The notes: generated by a model not told the origin, from the sequence alone. DNA of 64,000 nt from Winogradskya humida (GCF_016862215.1 NZ_BOMN01000080.1:1-64000); one strand, 5' to 3'. Shown: positions 9,567 through 18,840, counted from the stretch's first letter. Program-made: numbers and translations.

Positions 9567-10721
9567 TTACTGGTTGAGCGTGCAGACCGCGAACTTCTCG
9601 AGGCCCTCGGGCTTGGCGGCGTGCCGGCCGATGGCGGTTTCGATGCGGTTGAGGGTGGCGACGCGCTTGTCGGCCAGGGGGCCGAGGATCGCGTTCTGGA
9701 TGAAGTTGGCGCCGCCCTGGCCCTGGCTGGTGATCAGGCGCTGGTTTGCCTCGGCGATCTGGGTGTCGAGCAGGGTGAGGTTGCGCACGACCTCGTCCTT
9801 CGCCTCCGCCGGGATCGACGGGAGGCCGACGACGGCCGGGCAGTTGACGGTCGGGGCCGTGCCGGCCTCGGTGCCGGGGGTGCTGGTCTCGACCGCCGTG
9901 GGCTCGGGCGTGGCAGCCGCGCCGCCGCCCTCGTTCAGGCTGCAGGTGGCGAGGGTGTCGACGTCGAGGACCGGCTTCGCGGCGTTACGGCCGATCGCCG
10001 TCGCCATCCGGTTGATCGTGGCGACGCGCTTGTCCTTCAGCGGGCCGAGGATCGCGTTCTGGATGAAGTTCGCGCCGCCCTCGCCCTGGCTGGTGATCAG
10101 GCGCTTGTTCGCCTCGGCGATCTGCGTGTTGAGCAGCGCGAGGTTGCGCTCGATCTCGGCCTGGGCCTGCGCCGGGATCGCACCGAGCGAGCCGGCGACG
10201 GCTGGGCAGTTCACCGTGGGCGCGGTGCCGGAGCCGGCGTCGCCGTCGGCGTCGCCACCGGTGGCCGGTGCGGCGGACTCGACTGCGGTGGGCTCGGGAG
10301 CTGCGACGCCACCACCGTCGGCGTTGAGCGTGCAGGTCGCGAGCGCCTGCTCGTCCAGCTTCGGCGCCGTGGTGTGCCGGCCGATCGAGATCACCATCCG
10401 GTCGATGGTGGACACCCGCTTGTCCTTCAGCGGGCCGAGGATCGCGTTCTGGATGAAGTTCGGGCCACCCTCACCCTTGCTGGTCACGAGGCGCTTGTTC
10501 GCCTCGGCGATCTGGGTGTTGAGCAGAGCGAGGTTCCGCTCGATCTCCGCCTGCGACTGCGCGGGAATGGTGCCGAGCGCGCCGGCGACCGACGGGCAGT
10601 TCACCGTCGGGGTGTTCTCGGCGGCCGAGGCGACCCCGAGACCGACGCCGACCAGAGCCACGGCGACCGCGCCGACACCGGCGATCTGCCAGCGACGAGC
10701 GGAACTACGGGTGATGTGCAT
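9567..10721 (-). CDS. Secreted protein of three tandem ~96-aa repeats, unknown function
   Basis: After a signal peptide (positive ARRW, hydrophobic core, cleavage near ASA|AEN) come three highly similar domains at about residues 38-133, 168-263 and 290-384. Each starts PTVNCP, contains NLALLNTQIAEANKR and FIQNAILGPLKDKRV, and ends ATCTLN, with one Cys at each end that could form a disulphide. The linkers are Gly/Ala/Pro/Thr-rich (PEPTAVE). I recognise no family. The predicted helices and paired Cys suggest a small extracellular helical domain multiplied by duplication. The ATG at 10721 follows GGAAGG by 11 nt. A TTG at 10730 is an alternative. Confidence 0.8.
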   Translation of the reverse strand: MHITRSSARRWQIAGVGAVAVALVGVGLGVASAAENTPTVNCPSVAGALGTIPAQSQAEIERNLALLNTQIAEANKRLVTSKGEGGPNFIQNAILGPLKDKRVSTIDRMVISIGRHTTAPKLDEQALATCTLNADGGGVAAPEPTAVESAAPATGGDADGDAGSGTAPTVNCPAVAGSLGAIPAQAQAEIERNLALLNTQIAEANKRLITSQGEGGANFIQNAILGPLKDKRVATINRMATAIGRNAAKPVLDVDTLATCSLNEGGGAAATPEPTAVETSTPGTEAGTAPTVNCPAVVGLPSIPAEAKDEVVRNLTLLDTQIAEANQRLITSQGQGGANFIQNAILGPLADKRVATLNRIETAIGRHAAKPEGLEKFAVCTLNQ

Positions 10722-10812
10722 GTTCGCCAAAGCCTTCCTGTCAAAGGACCTCGGCGATCAATACGGGAGCGCTTCCACACCGGATCAGCGCTCCCGAGAG
10801 GTTAAGGGATTC

Positions 10813-13800
10813 TTAAAGAACCGCCCCGTTGAACCTCAACTGAGCAAGCACCTCCGGCGGCACTCCGACCACGCCGGTGAAGTTCGCTCCGCGCACGTTG
10901 CGGCTCAGCGTGAACTCGTCGACCAGCGCGCCGGTCCCGAGATCGAAGGCCGCGACCCGCCCGTAGGCGTTCGCGACGACGAGCAGCTCCACTCCTCGCA
11001 GGATCAGGAAGTTCGTGACCCGCGGCAGGTCCACGACGAACCTGGGGCGGCTCATGTCCGCGAGGGCGAAGACCCGCACGACGTTGCCGGAGACGACGGC
11101 CGCCACAGTGCCCGCCTCGTTGACGGAGCAGATACGACGCTCCGAGACCGGATAGGGGGGACCGCCCCACGTGACGTCGGAGGGAAACACGAAGTCACGC
11201 CGGCCGGTCCACTCCCGTTCGAACAGGGAGAGGTGCAATTGCCCCTTGTGCTCCCCTTGGACGAGCGCCGTGCGACCGGCACCGAGGAACGACACCTCCC
11301 GCACAGGAGCCGGGGCATCGGCCAGACTGTCGATGATCTCGTATTCGAGGGTTCCGGAATCCGACAGGGTGAGCTCGACGACGGCCTTGTCCGAGGGATC
11401 GCTTCCCAGAAGATCAGTGTCGACGAGACCTACCACGCGGCCGGTGCCGTCAGAGACGAAAGAGCCGTACCGGTAGTGAGGAATCGACACCCTGGCGATC
11501 TCCTGGAAGTCATCACACCCCAGAACGGCGATCCGCATCGAGTCGTTGTGCGACAGGTGACTGAGCAGGAGCGGACGATCCCGCAGCACGACAGCCACCA
11601 CCTGGTAGGAGAAGACGCCGAAGGTCCGGCGTGCCCCAGAACCCGGTTCCAGCAGGTAGCTGACGACACCGTTGTCTTTCGCTTCGCTGGTGACCACGAC
11701 GATTCTGCCGTCGGGGAACCGCGACAGCGACGCCACCCTGGAGTTCGCCTCGAGAAGCGACGCCGGTGCCTCGCCGGCGGTCCAGGTGAAGATCCGGTTC
11801 TGCCGATCGGAGAACAGCACAGCTTCGCCGGAGATCTGAAGAAGGCGCGCTACCGCCCGCCGTTCGAAACCGAGGAAGGACGACTCCGCCAGGACCGCAC
11901 CGGACAGGTCGGCGTCAACGAGAACGACATCCTCGAGATCCGTACCGGCGAGGTCCGCGCGCCTGAGAGAGCAACCACTGAGATCCAGGCCGCCGCCGTC
12001 ACGATCGAGGATGGCGCTCGGCAGCACGGCGTCGTCCAGGTGGGCGCCGCGAAGGCTGGTCACGTCGGTTTCCGCGATGACCCGCACGAGGGATGCGCCG
12101 ATCGTCCGGTCCGCGTCCGGCCCCAGGTGGCGAGTGCCGGCGAGCATCCGCACCAGGTCAGCTCCGGCTTCTGCCGTGAACATCGAAACGGTGAGGCGGA
12201 GCAGTTCCTCGGAGACGTTGTCCGTGGCGAACAACGCGGTGATCGTCTCCATCGGCTCGGGCCGCCAGCCGAATGCGGTCCGGCGCTGGTCCGATGTCGT
12301 CCGTACCACCTCGGACCAGGCGAAGGAGGGCGCCTCAGCCGGCTCCGTGGCGCCGATGAGGGCCATGAAGTCGGCGTCCATCAGGCCCAGTTCGGCGGCG
12401 AACTTGTAGGCGGCGAAGAACTCCAGCAGGGAGCGGTGGGCCGGGGTGTAGTTGCCGTCGGCGTCGCGGACCAGCATCGTCTGGCCCATCATGTCGTAGT
12501 GCCAGTGGTCGAGGTCGCGTTGTTCCTGGACCACGTCCTTGAAGCAGGCGCGGATCCGGTCGGGGATCTCGCGGTAGTTGATGGTCAGGACCGATTCGGC
12601 GAGCATGTGCCAGGACAGTTCGCAGAGGAAGAAGACCTTGTCCGCGAGCGAGGTGAACGTACGCTCCGCCTTGATGTCCGCGTCGATCTTGTGCTGGACC
12701 GCGTAGAGGTAGACCCGGGCGAGGTCCACCTTGGCGCCGGCCTCGATGGCGGGCAGGGCGGCCAGGGCCAGTTCGGACATGACCGGCCGGCGCATGAGCT
12801 CCATCAGCTCCTCGTTGCCGAGGACCAGGTTCCGGGTGGGGGTGTCGGTGATCCGGGACAGCAGTTCCCCGATCTGCTCGTCCGCGAAGGGCTGCAGCTC
12901 GACGACCTCGAACTGCGGCGGCGCGCCGGTCAGTGCCGACGTCGAGGCCACCAGCCGCGCGCCCAGCACGTCGCGGCCCTGCTGGGCTTCGGGGAAGTGC
13001 TCGGTGCGGCAGGTCAGCAGGACCTTGGAGCCGGGTACGACCGCCCGGGCCAGCTCCCAGAAGTTGTTGATCATTGCCTGACGGTCGACGCGGGCGGCCA
13101 TCTCGTCGAAGCCGTCGAAGATGAGCAGCAGCCGGCCGAGCCGGTTGAGGGTTTCGAAGACGCGGTAGCCGTCGGGCAGGATCTCGTGCTTGCGGAAGAA
13201 GAACTCGGAGAACAGCGACTCGACGGTGACGGCCTTGGCGTAGTCGCGCAGCGGGACCACGAGCGGCAGCCGGGGGCGCTTGCGCCCGGCGGCCTTGGCG
13301 GCGCGCCATTCCTGGGCGAGGGTCCACGCGTAGTGCAGGCAGAACCAGCTCTTGCCCATCCCGAACTCACCCAGCACCGACAGGTGTTCCTTGGTGTCGT
13401 CCTCCAGCCAGCCGCCGACGTAGTCGTCGAGGCCGCCTCCCGTCCATGGATAGACACTGGTGCCGCCGACCTTCCCGGAGCGCCGGTCGATGTCGTCCTT
13501 GGCGCAGGTCAGCGGGACATAGCAGGTGTCGATGTGGCGGGTGCGGACCTCCTCCTCAAGCCATTGCAGGTACGGCTCGAAGTCCGCCCGTTCGTCGATC
13601 AGCTCGTCGAGCGTGTAGCAGAAGATCTCGTCGAGCTCCTCATCGGCGATCCGGGCCGCCTGGCTGACGCGTTGCGGGGCGATGACCCACCCCTCCTTGG
13701 CCCGGTGCTCCCCGACAAGCGAGGCCGCGCGCAGGACGTCCGGGCGGCTCATCTCGGCACCGATGCCCAGGACGACCACCGGGTCGTAGCCGCGGCGGGC

Positions 13801-14448
13801 CGGGACCCGGACCAGCCAGACGAACTCGTCCGGCCCGTTCAGGATCTCCGCGGTGATCTTGTACTCGACCGCGGCGAACCACTCGCGCAGCTCACCGGCG
13901 AGCACCTCCGCCGGGGAGTGGTTGCGGACCATGTAGCGGACGATCTCTTCCGGCGTGCTCATCCGGTCGATGCGGTCCACGAGGTCGCTGACGCTCTGGT
14001 GGACGTCGCCGACCTTGCGCTCCAGCCGGGCCTGCGCGGCGCTGCGGGTCCTGTCGACGAGCTGCTCGAAGACCGCCTGGAAGCCGGTCAGTTCCAGCGC
14101 GAGGTTGTAGTCGATCCGGCCCAGGCCACCGGTCTCGTCGTTCCACTGCAGAACGAGGTCGACCTCACGGCGCAGGTGGCGTTCGTCGCCCGACTCGAAG
14201 GACTTCCGGAAGGCCGCCATGACGAACTCGTTGCGGAAGAGCAGGATCACCGGCTCCGGCTTGCCGTAGCAGAACTCCACGATGGCGTACGTGTAGACGC
14301 CGTCGAAATCGGCCGGCGGGCGATCCGGTGCGAGATGGACCTTTTTCAGGGCCGCGACCACGGCCTCTTTGCGCTTCAGTCGCTCCAGCGCCGGCTTGGC
14401 ACCCAGCGTGAGCATCTTGACGAGGGCCGAGGTCTCCACAACTGCCAC
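10813..14448 (-). CDS. NACHT-domain STAND NTPase with pentapeptide repeats; candidate anti-phage sensor
   Basis: A 1211-aa cytoplasmic protein. Residues 1-150 form an unassigned helical N-terminal region. Residues about 165-290 look like a restriction-endonuclease-like alpha/beta domain (ending DEIFCYTLDELID) without obvious catalytic residues. The NACHT NTPase follows: Walker A GEFGMGKS at 360-367, Walker B LLLIFDGFDE at about 440-449, and sensor LLTCRTEHF at about 477-485. A helical region with HRSLLEFFAAYKF follows. Pentapeptide-like repeats (SLRGAHLDDAVL...LRRADLAGTDLEDV) lie at about 815-885, and a beta-rich propeller-like C-terminus completes the protein. Bacterial NACHT proteins are known anti-phage STAND sensors, so a defence role is inferred. 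The GTG start is 8 nt after AGGG. The gene lies just after the thaumatin-like gene on the same strand. Confidence 0.85.
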   Translation of the reverse strand: MAVVETSALVKMLTLGAKPALERLKRKEAVVAALKKVHLAPDRPPADFDGVYTYAIVEFCYGKPEPVILLFRNEFVMAAFRKSFESGDERHLRREVDLVLQWNDETGGLGRIDYNLALELTGFQAVFEQLVDRTRSAAQARLERKVGDVHQSVSDLVDRIDRMSTPEEIVRYMVRNHSPAEVLAGELREWFAAVEYKITAEILNGPDEFVWLVRVPARRGYDPVVVLGIGAEMSRPDVLRAASLVGEHRAKEGWVIAPQRVSQAARIADEELDEIFCYTLDELIDERADFEPYLQWLEEEVRTRHIDTCYVPLTCAKDDIDRRSGKVGGTSVYPWTGGGLDDYVGGWLEDDTKEHLSVLGEFGMGKSWFCLHYAWTLAQEWRAAKAAGRKRPRLPLVVPLRDYAKAVTVESLFSEFFFRKHEILPDGYRVFETLNRLGRLLLIFDGFDEMAARVDRQAMINNFWELARAVVPGSKVLLTCRTEHFPEAQQGRDVLGARLVASTSALTGAPPQFEVVELQPFADEQIGELLSRITDTPTRNLVLGNEELMELMRRPVMSELALAALPAIEAGAKVDLARVYLYAVQHKIDADIKAERTFTSLADKVFFLCELSWHMLAESVLTINYREIPDRIRACFKDVVQEQRDLDHWHYDMMGQTMLVRDADGNYTPAHRSLLEFFAAYKFAAELGLMDADFMALIGATEPAEAPSFAWSEVVRTTSDQRRTAFGWRPEPMETITALFATDNVSEELLRLTVSMFTAEAGADLVRMLAGTRHLGPDADRTIGASLVRVIAETDVTSLRGAHLDDAVLPSAILDRDGGGLDLSGCSLRRADLAGTDLEDVVLVDADLSGAVLAESSFLGFERRAVARLLQISGEAVLFSDRQNRIFTWTAGEAPASLLEANSRVASLSRFPDGRIVVVTSEAKDNGVVSYLLEPGSGARRTFGVFSYQVVAVVLRDRPLLLSHLSHNDSMRIAVLGCDDFQEIARVSIPHYRYGSFVSDGTGRVVGLVDTDLLGSDPSDKAVVELTLSDSGTLEYEIIDSLADAPAPVREVSFLGAGRTALVQGEHKGQLHLSLFEREWTGRRDFVFPSDVTWGGPPYPVSERRICSVNEAGTVAAVVSGNVVRVFALADMSRPRFVVDLPRVTNFLILRGVELLVVANAYGRVAAFDLGTGALVDEFTLSRNVRGANFTGVVGVPPEVLAQLRFNGAVL

Positions 14449-15752
14449 CGCGGCACCCTACCGCCACGTGAAGTGATCATGAGATCACCCGGGGGCGGGG
14501 GCGGGGTCCCGGCGGCGGAGGCGGCGGGGGTGCCTGACCCCCGGCGAGGGTGACCAGGGCGCGGTGCCATTTCTGGTTGGCGAAGCCGTTGCAGGTCCAG
14601 ATGTTGAGGGGGGGCGCCGTTGGCGGGGTTCCAGCCGCCGATGTCGAGGCATTTGTTCGACGCGGTGTTGACGATGTCGCCGGCGGCGGTGATCCGCCAT
14701 TGCTGGGCGCCGGTGCCGTTGCAGGTGTAGAGCTGGACCCAGCCGCCGTCCGCGGTGGAGCCGTCCGCGACGTCGACGCATTTGCCGCCGATGCGGATCG
14801 TGGTGTCGGGGGCGAAGGTGAAGCGCTGGCCCTGGGCGTTCCAGCAGTCCCAGACGCCGAGCCGGACGCGGTCGGAGTATTCGCCGTTGGGGACGTCGAC
14901 GCATTTACCGTTCCAGTCGCTGATGATCTGCGTTTCGGCGCCGGTGGGCGGCGGCGTGGCCGGTGGTGGCGTGACCCCGTCGTTGGCGTGGAAGGTGACC
15001 GTGAAGCCGGTGCACTCCTTGCAGTTGTACATGACCTGGTTGCCGGGCTCGGTGTCGTGCTTCGACCAGCTGTACGCCCGCGGGCACGCCGCCTTGATCG
15101 CCTGGCTGTAGTCCGTGACCGCGTCGCGGTTGGGATTCACGCAGAGCAGCGGCCTGCCCTGGCCGTCGCGGCGCAGGTATGCCGCCGGGCACGCACTGAG
15201 CAGTGGTTTCGCGCAGCCGGCCTCGGCGCAGTACTGCGATCCGGGAGCGGGTGCCGGCGCACCGTACGGCGTGATGGTGATCGGCAGCGACACGGCGTTG
15301 ACATAGCTGACGTTGTACCAGGGCGCGCCCCACGGGTCGGACGGGTCGAAGTTGAACTCGGCGAGGCTGGCGTCCTGCTCATAATTGATCGCGCAGTGGT
15401 CGGCGGCGTTCCCGCAGTCCCCGACCTCGCAGTGGAACGTGCTGCCGGTCTCACCCGCGCAGCGTTGCCGGGCGAAGAACTTGCCGCGCCAGTGCCCGGG
15501 GGTGGTGTTCTCCGGGATGACGATGGTCGCGGACGCGCCGGGTTCGAGGATCGGCAGCCGGGTGAAGTTGACCGACTCGTCGGCGTTGACCGTGCTGCCG
15601 ACCCACACCTTCTCACCGCTGGCGTTGACGAACGTCACCGTGTGCTCGCCGGCCGCCCGCGCCGCCCGTCCCCCGGCTATCAGCCCGCCGGTGATCAGGG
15701 CGAGGATCACGACGACGGCGAGCAGAACGCGGCGTAAGGCGACAATCGACAC
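14376..15752 (-). CDS. Secreted thaumatin-like protein with ricin-type lectin domain, frameshifted C-terminus
   Basis: A GTG start and a signal peptide (RRVLLAVVVILALITGGLIAGG, ending ARA) are followed by a thaumatin-like domain (residues about 35-255) with many Cys and the family-like CPRAYSW motif. A Pro-rich linker leads to a ricin B-type beta-trefoil (about 275-400; KCVDVPNGEYSDRVRLGVWDC, QQWRI). At the G7 run 14608-14614 the frame is shifted. Removing one base restores NIWTCNGFANQKW, including the last QxW, then a Pro/Arg tail ending at 14477. As written, the frame reads through unrelated sequence to 14376 and overlaps the NACHT gene by 73 bp. It likely binds or attacks cell-wall glucans (inference). 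Confidence 0.8.
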   Translation of the reverse strand: MSIVALRRVLLAVVVILALITGGLIAGGRAARAAGEHTVTFVNASGEKVWVGSTVNADESVNFTRLPILEPGASATIVIPENTTPGHWRGKFFARQRCAGETGSTFHCEVGDCGNAADHCAINYEQDASLAEFNFDPSDPWGAPWYNVSYVNAVSLPITITPYGAPAPAPGSQYCAEAGCAKPLLSACPAAYLRRDGQGRPLLCVNPNRDAVTDYSQAIKAACPRAYSWSKHDTEPGNQVMYNCKECTGFTVTFHANDGVTPPPATPPPTGAETQIISDWNGKCVDVPNGEYSDRVRLGVWDCWNAQGQRFTFAPDTTIRIGGKCVDVADGSTADGGWVQLYTCNGTGAQQWRITAAGDIVNTASNKCLDIGGWNPANGAPPQHLDLQRLRQPEMAPRPGHPRRGSGTPAASAAGTPPPPPGDLMITSRGGRVPRWQLWRPRPSSRCSRWVPSRRWSD

Positions 15753-15834
15753 GTACCCATCATGGCCCTAGGGGTTGATGGTTGTCGATATGAACCGGGC
15801 CGGCGACAGCGCGTCGCCGGCCCGTGAGAAGAGA

Positions 15835-16524
15835 TCAGACCCGGGACAGGGCCCGATCGCTGACCACGCACTGCATGCCGAACTGGTGGGCACGGCGGAC
15901 CGCGAAGTCCGTCAGGCCCGGGGTGTCCGCGTAGTCGAGGGCGTACAGGTCAAGTTGCAGTTGCAGTAACTGCTCCGCGATCTGCGCGTGGAACTCGAGC
16001 ACGTCCGCGGGCCAGGGCGCGTACCCGTCGTCGGTCCAGCGGGCCGAGAACGACTCGAAGACCACCCCGTCGACCAGCTCGGCGAGCCGCGGCAGCATGC
16101 CGAAACCCCGGTTGGCCAGCATGTACGCGGGCTTCGCCTCGGCCCGGATCGCCGCCACCAGGGTCAGCAGGTGCGGCACGTCCTCCGGGTAGGTCAGCTC
16201 GACGTTCAGCGTGTCGAGGAACAGCCCGTCGAACCCGGCGGCCATCGCGTCGCGGGCCTGGCCGACCACGTGCGCCACCCACTCTGGGTGTCCGACGTGG
16301 ACGAAGGAGCCGCCCCAGTCCGGGTTCTTCTCGGCGCGCTGCCAGACGGCCGGTGGGCCCTGGTCCTCCGACAGCGTGAGGTAGCCGAGGGTCTGCACAC
16401 CGCGCTCCTTGAGGAACGCGATCTCCTCGGGTTTGTAGAACTCCGGCTGGAGCACCACCCGCGGATAGCCGGCGAGCTCGGTGAGTTTGCCGTTGCCGTA
16501 GTAGAAGCAGATCGGGTCGGTCAT
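15835..16524 (-). CDS. GH114-like TIM-barrel protein without signal peptide
   Basis: A 229-aa protein resembling endo-alpha-1,4-polygalactosaminidase (GH114/TM1410 superfamily). Visible features are an LGYLTLSEDQG strand, GFDGLFLDTLN with the acidic pair expected at the barrel's catalytic face, and VDGVVFESFSARWTDDGY with a second Glu. No signal peptide or lipobox is seen, so it should be cytoplasmic, unlike the lipoprotein GH114 at 18841-19869. Its ATG overlaps the stop of the epimerase gene by 4 bp (ATGA). It is the last gene of the exopolysaccharide operon. Confidence 0.65.
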   Translation of the reverse strand: MTDPICFYYGNGKLTELAGYPRVVLQPEFYKPEEIAFLKERGVQTLGYLTLSEDQGPPAVWQRAEKNPDWGGSFVHVGHPEWVAHVVGQARDAMAAGFDGLFLDTLNVELTYPEDVPHLLTLVAAIRAEAKPAYMLANRGFGMLPRLAELVDGVVFESFSARWTDDGYAPWPADVLEFHAQIAEQLLQLQLDLYALDYADTPGLTDFAVRRAHQFGMQCVVSDRALSRV

Positions 16525-17489
16525 GACGGTCTCCCGTGCTCGGCGTACCAGGCGTACGTCGATCGCACGCCCTCCTCGAGCGACACCTTCGGCTCGTAGC
16601 CGGTCAGCGACCGCAGCCGGGTGAGGTCCGGGCAGCGCCGGCGCACCGAGCCGGGCGGGGCCGGGGTGGCCGCGACCACGGGGTTCGCCCCGGCCACGCG
16701 CAGCACCAGCTTCGCCAGGTCGCCGATGTTGGCCTCCTCGCGGTCGTTGCCGATGTGCACGATCTGACCGGCCGCCTCGGGCGTGGTCATCAGCCGCACC
16801 ATCGCCTCGACGGCGTCGTCGACGTGGCAGAACGCGCGGAACTGGTCGGCGCCGGGCACCAGGAACGGGTCCTCGCCGGCCTGCGCGCGCAGCGACATCT
16901 CGGGGATGACGTGGTCGGCGCCCATCCGCGGGCCGTACACGTTGTGGAAGCGGCCCACCACCGTCTCGAAGCCCTTGGCCCGCGCGGTGTGCAGGAACGC
17001 GGCTTCGCCGAGGAGCTTGCTGGCCGCGTACGCGAACCGCGGCGCCGTGATGTCCGAGATCATCACCGGGATGTCCTCGGCGGTCGGCACGCTGACGACC
17101 CCGGCGTCGACGCCGCCCGCGTACACCTCGCTGGTGGAGGCGAAGAAGACCCGCTCACCGGGCGCCACCCAGTCGAGCAGGTGCATCGCCGCGAGGGTGT
17201 TGACGCGGACCACACGCGCCGGGTCCTGCTCCACGTTGCGCACCCCGACGACGGCGGCGAGCAGGTAGATCTGGTCCCAGCCGTGCGCCAGCCCCGCATA
17301 GGCGGACGGGTCGGTCAGATCCGCCGAGATCACCTTCACGCCGGGACGGGCGATCAGCTCGTCGAGGTCGGCGTCCTTGCGGCCGCGGGAGAAGTCGTCG
17401 ACGATCGTGACCTCGTACCCCTCGGTGGACAGGCGGCGGGCGAGGTGCAGGCCGATGAACCCGGCGCCGCCGAGCAGTAGCGCCCTCAT
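16521..17489 (-). CDS. NAD-dependent sugar epimerase/dehydratase (extended SDR)
   Basis: A 322-aa extended SDR for nucleotide sugars. GGAGFIGLHLARRL is the NAD-binding motif and FFASTSEVYAG carries the catalytic Ser/Thr. AYAASKLLGE supplies the YxxxK pair and VVGRFHNVYGPRMG is the substrate-loop pattern of GalE/RmlB-type enzymes. The longest frame begins far upstream (18032) in the wrong frame of the dehydrogenase gene. The real ATG is at 17489 and overlaps the dehydrogenase stop by 4 bp. In this cluster a UDP-Glc(NAc) 4-epimerase role, supplying GalNAc/Gal units, would fit (inference). Confidence 0.85.
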   Translation of the reverse strand: MRALLLGGAGFIGLHLARRLSTEGYEVTIVDDFSRGRKDADLDELIARPGVKVISADLTDPSAYAGLAHGWDQIYLLAAVVGVRNVEQDPARVVRVNTLAAMHLLDWVAPGERVFFASTSEVYAGGVDAGVVSVPTAEDIPVMISDITAPRFAYAASKLLGEAAFLHTARAKGFETVVGRFHNVYGPRMGADHVIPEMSLRAQAGEDPFLVPGADQFRAFCHVDDAVEAMVRLMTTPEAAGQIVHIGNDREEANIGDLAKLVLRVAGANPVVAATPAPPGSVRRRCPDLTRLRSLTGYEPKVSLEEGVRSTYAWYAEHGRPS

Positions 17490-18799
17490 GCCGAAACCGC
17501 CGAGACCGACGGGAGGTAGCCGAGACCGGCGTAGCGGATGCCGAGCGCTTCCACGGCGGAGCTGTCGAGGATGCGCCACGAGTCGAAGATCAGCGCCGGG
17601 CGGCTGTCGCCGAGCAGCTCCGTCACCTCGATCGACCGGTAGTCCGGGTGGTCGTTGATGACGAGGATCGCGTCCGCGTCGGTGAACGCCTTGTCGAGGC
17701 TGACCGGGTCGCCGCCGTACTGCCGGATGACGTCCTCGGTGACCATCGGGTCGTGGCCGGTCACGGTGATGCCGGCGGCCGAGAAGATCGGCATCATGTC
17801 GGCGATCGGCGTGCCCCGCATGTCGTCGGTGGGAGGCCAGCCCTTGTACGCCCACCCGAGCACCGCGAGCCGCAGCCCCCGCGTCTCCCCGCGCGCCTCG
17901 GCCAGCAGCCGCACGACGGTCTCGGCCACGTGCTTGGGCAGGAACTCGTTGAGCGCCCGCGCCTGACCGACCAGGTACGGCTCGTAGTCCCCCGCGCTGT
18001 CCAGCATGATGTACGGGTCCTTCGACAGGCACCCGCCGCCGACGTACCCGGGCTTGGCCAGGTCAGGGCGCGGGTAGCCGACGTTCGCCGCCCGCAGGAC
18101 CTCCAGGGGGTCGAGGCCGTGCTGCTCGGCGATCAGCGCGATCTCGTTGCCGAACGAGTAGATGAGGTCGGTGTGGCAGTTGTTGGACAGCTTCACCATC
18201 TCGGCGGTCTCCAGATCGGAGACCTCGACGACGGTCTGCGCCAGACCGCTGAAGAACTCCACACCGGCCCGCAGGCTCGCCTCGTCCAGGCCGCCGACGA
18301 CCTGCGGCAGCTCGACGAGCTCGCGCAGCGCCTGACCCTGGATCGTGCGTTCCGGGGCCATCACCAGCTTGACGTCGTCGCCCCACGCGGCCCGCAGCTC
18401 GGGCAGCACGACCTTGCGGCTGGTGCCGACCGGCACGGTGCTGCGCACGACGACGAGCGTGCCCGGGCGGCACGTCGCGGCGACGCTGCGCGCGGCGCTC
18501 GCCAGGTTGGCGAGGTTGGGCCGGCGGGTGCTCTCGTCGACCGGCGTGGAGACGCTGATGACGGCGACGTCGACGGTGTCGCGCGGCAGTTCGGCGGCGA
18601 CGTGGACGCCGTTGCCGACCCGGGCGGCGAAGATCTCCTCCACCCCGGGCTCGAAGATGTGCGACCGGCCCTGCGACAGGGTGTCGATCACCGTGGGCGA
18701 CACGTCAGCGCCGTGCACGATGAATCCCTTGTCGGCCAGAGCCGCGGTCAGGGTGAGCCCGACGTAGCCGAGCCCGACGACCCCGATCGTCATAGGCAT
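17486..18799 (-). CDS. Nucleotide-sugar (UDP-glucose/UDP-HexNAc type) dehydrogenase
   Basis: A 437-aa member of the UDP-glucose/GDP-mannose dehydrogenase family, which oxidises C6 of a nucleotide sugar to a uronate with two NAD+. It shows GVVGLGYVGLTLTAALADKG at the N-terminus, STPVDESTRRPNL, VVRSTVPVGTSR, the MVKLSNNCHTDLIYSFGNE helix, and GGGCLSKDPY with catalytic Cys257. The C-terminal UDP-binding domain has GWAYKGWPPTDDMRGTP. The sequence style is nearer WecC/WbpA enzymes than Ugd. The ATG at 18799 has GGAGGGG 7-8 nt upstream. It ends in an ATGA overlap with the epimerase. Confidence 0.88.
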   Translation of the reverse strand: MPMTIGVVGLGYVGLTLTAALADKGFIVHGADVSPTVIDTLSQGRSHIFEPGVEEIFAARVGNGVHVAAELPRDTVDVAVISVSTPVDESTRRPNLANLASAARSVAATCRPGTLVVVRSTVPVGTSRKVVLPELRAAWGDDVKLVMAPERTIQGQALRELVELPQVVGGLDEASLRAGVEFFSGLAQTVVEVSDLETAEMVKLSNNCHTDLIYSFGNEIALIAEQHGLDPLEVLRAANVGYPRPDLAKPGYVGGGCLSKDPYIMLDSAGDYEPYLVGQARALNEFLPKHVAETVVRLLAEARGETRGLRLAVLGWAYKGWPPTDDMRGTPIADMMPIFSAAGITVTGHDPMVTEDVIRQYGGDPVSLDKAFTDADAILVINDHPDYRSIEVTELLGDSRPALIFDSWRILDSSAVEALGIRYAGLGYLPSVSAVSA

Positions 18800-18840
18800 G
18801 TGGTTCCCCTCCAGTACTTCGGTGTGTGTCGGCCGCCGCG

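Noticed and set aside
9553-14553. A 1666-aa plus-strand open frame
   Set aside because: It runs antisense through the three-repeat protein and the NACHT gene. It is biased to Val/Arg/Asp/Gly codons, has no domain pattern and joins two unrelated genes, so it is a high-GC shadow.
17490-18032. N-terminal extension of the epimerase frame (16521) to 503 aa
   Set aside because: It overlaps the dehydrogenase gene in the wrong frame. The SDR motif begins at the ATG at 17489.
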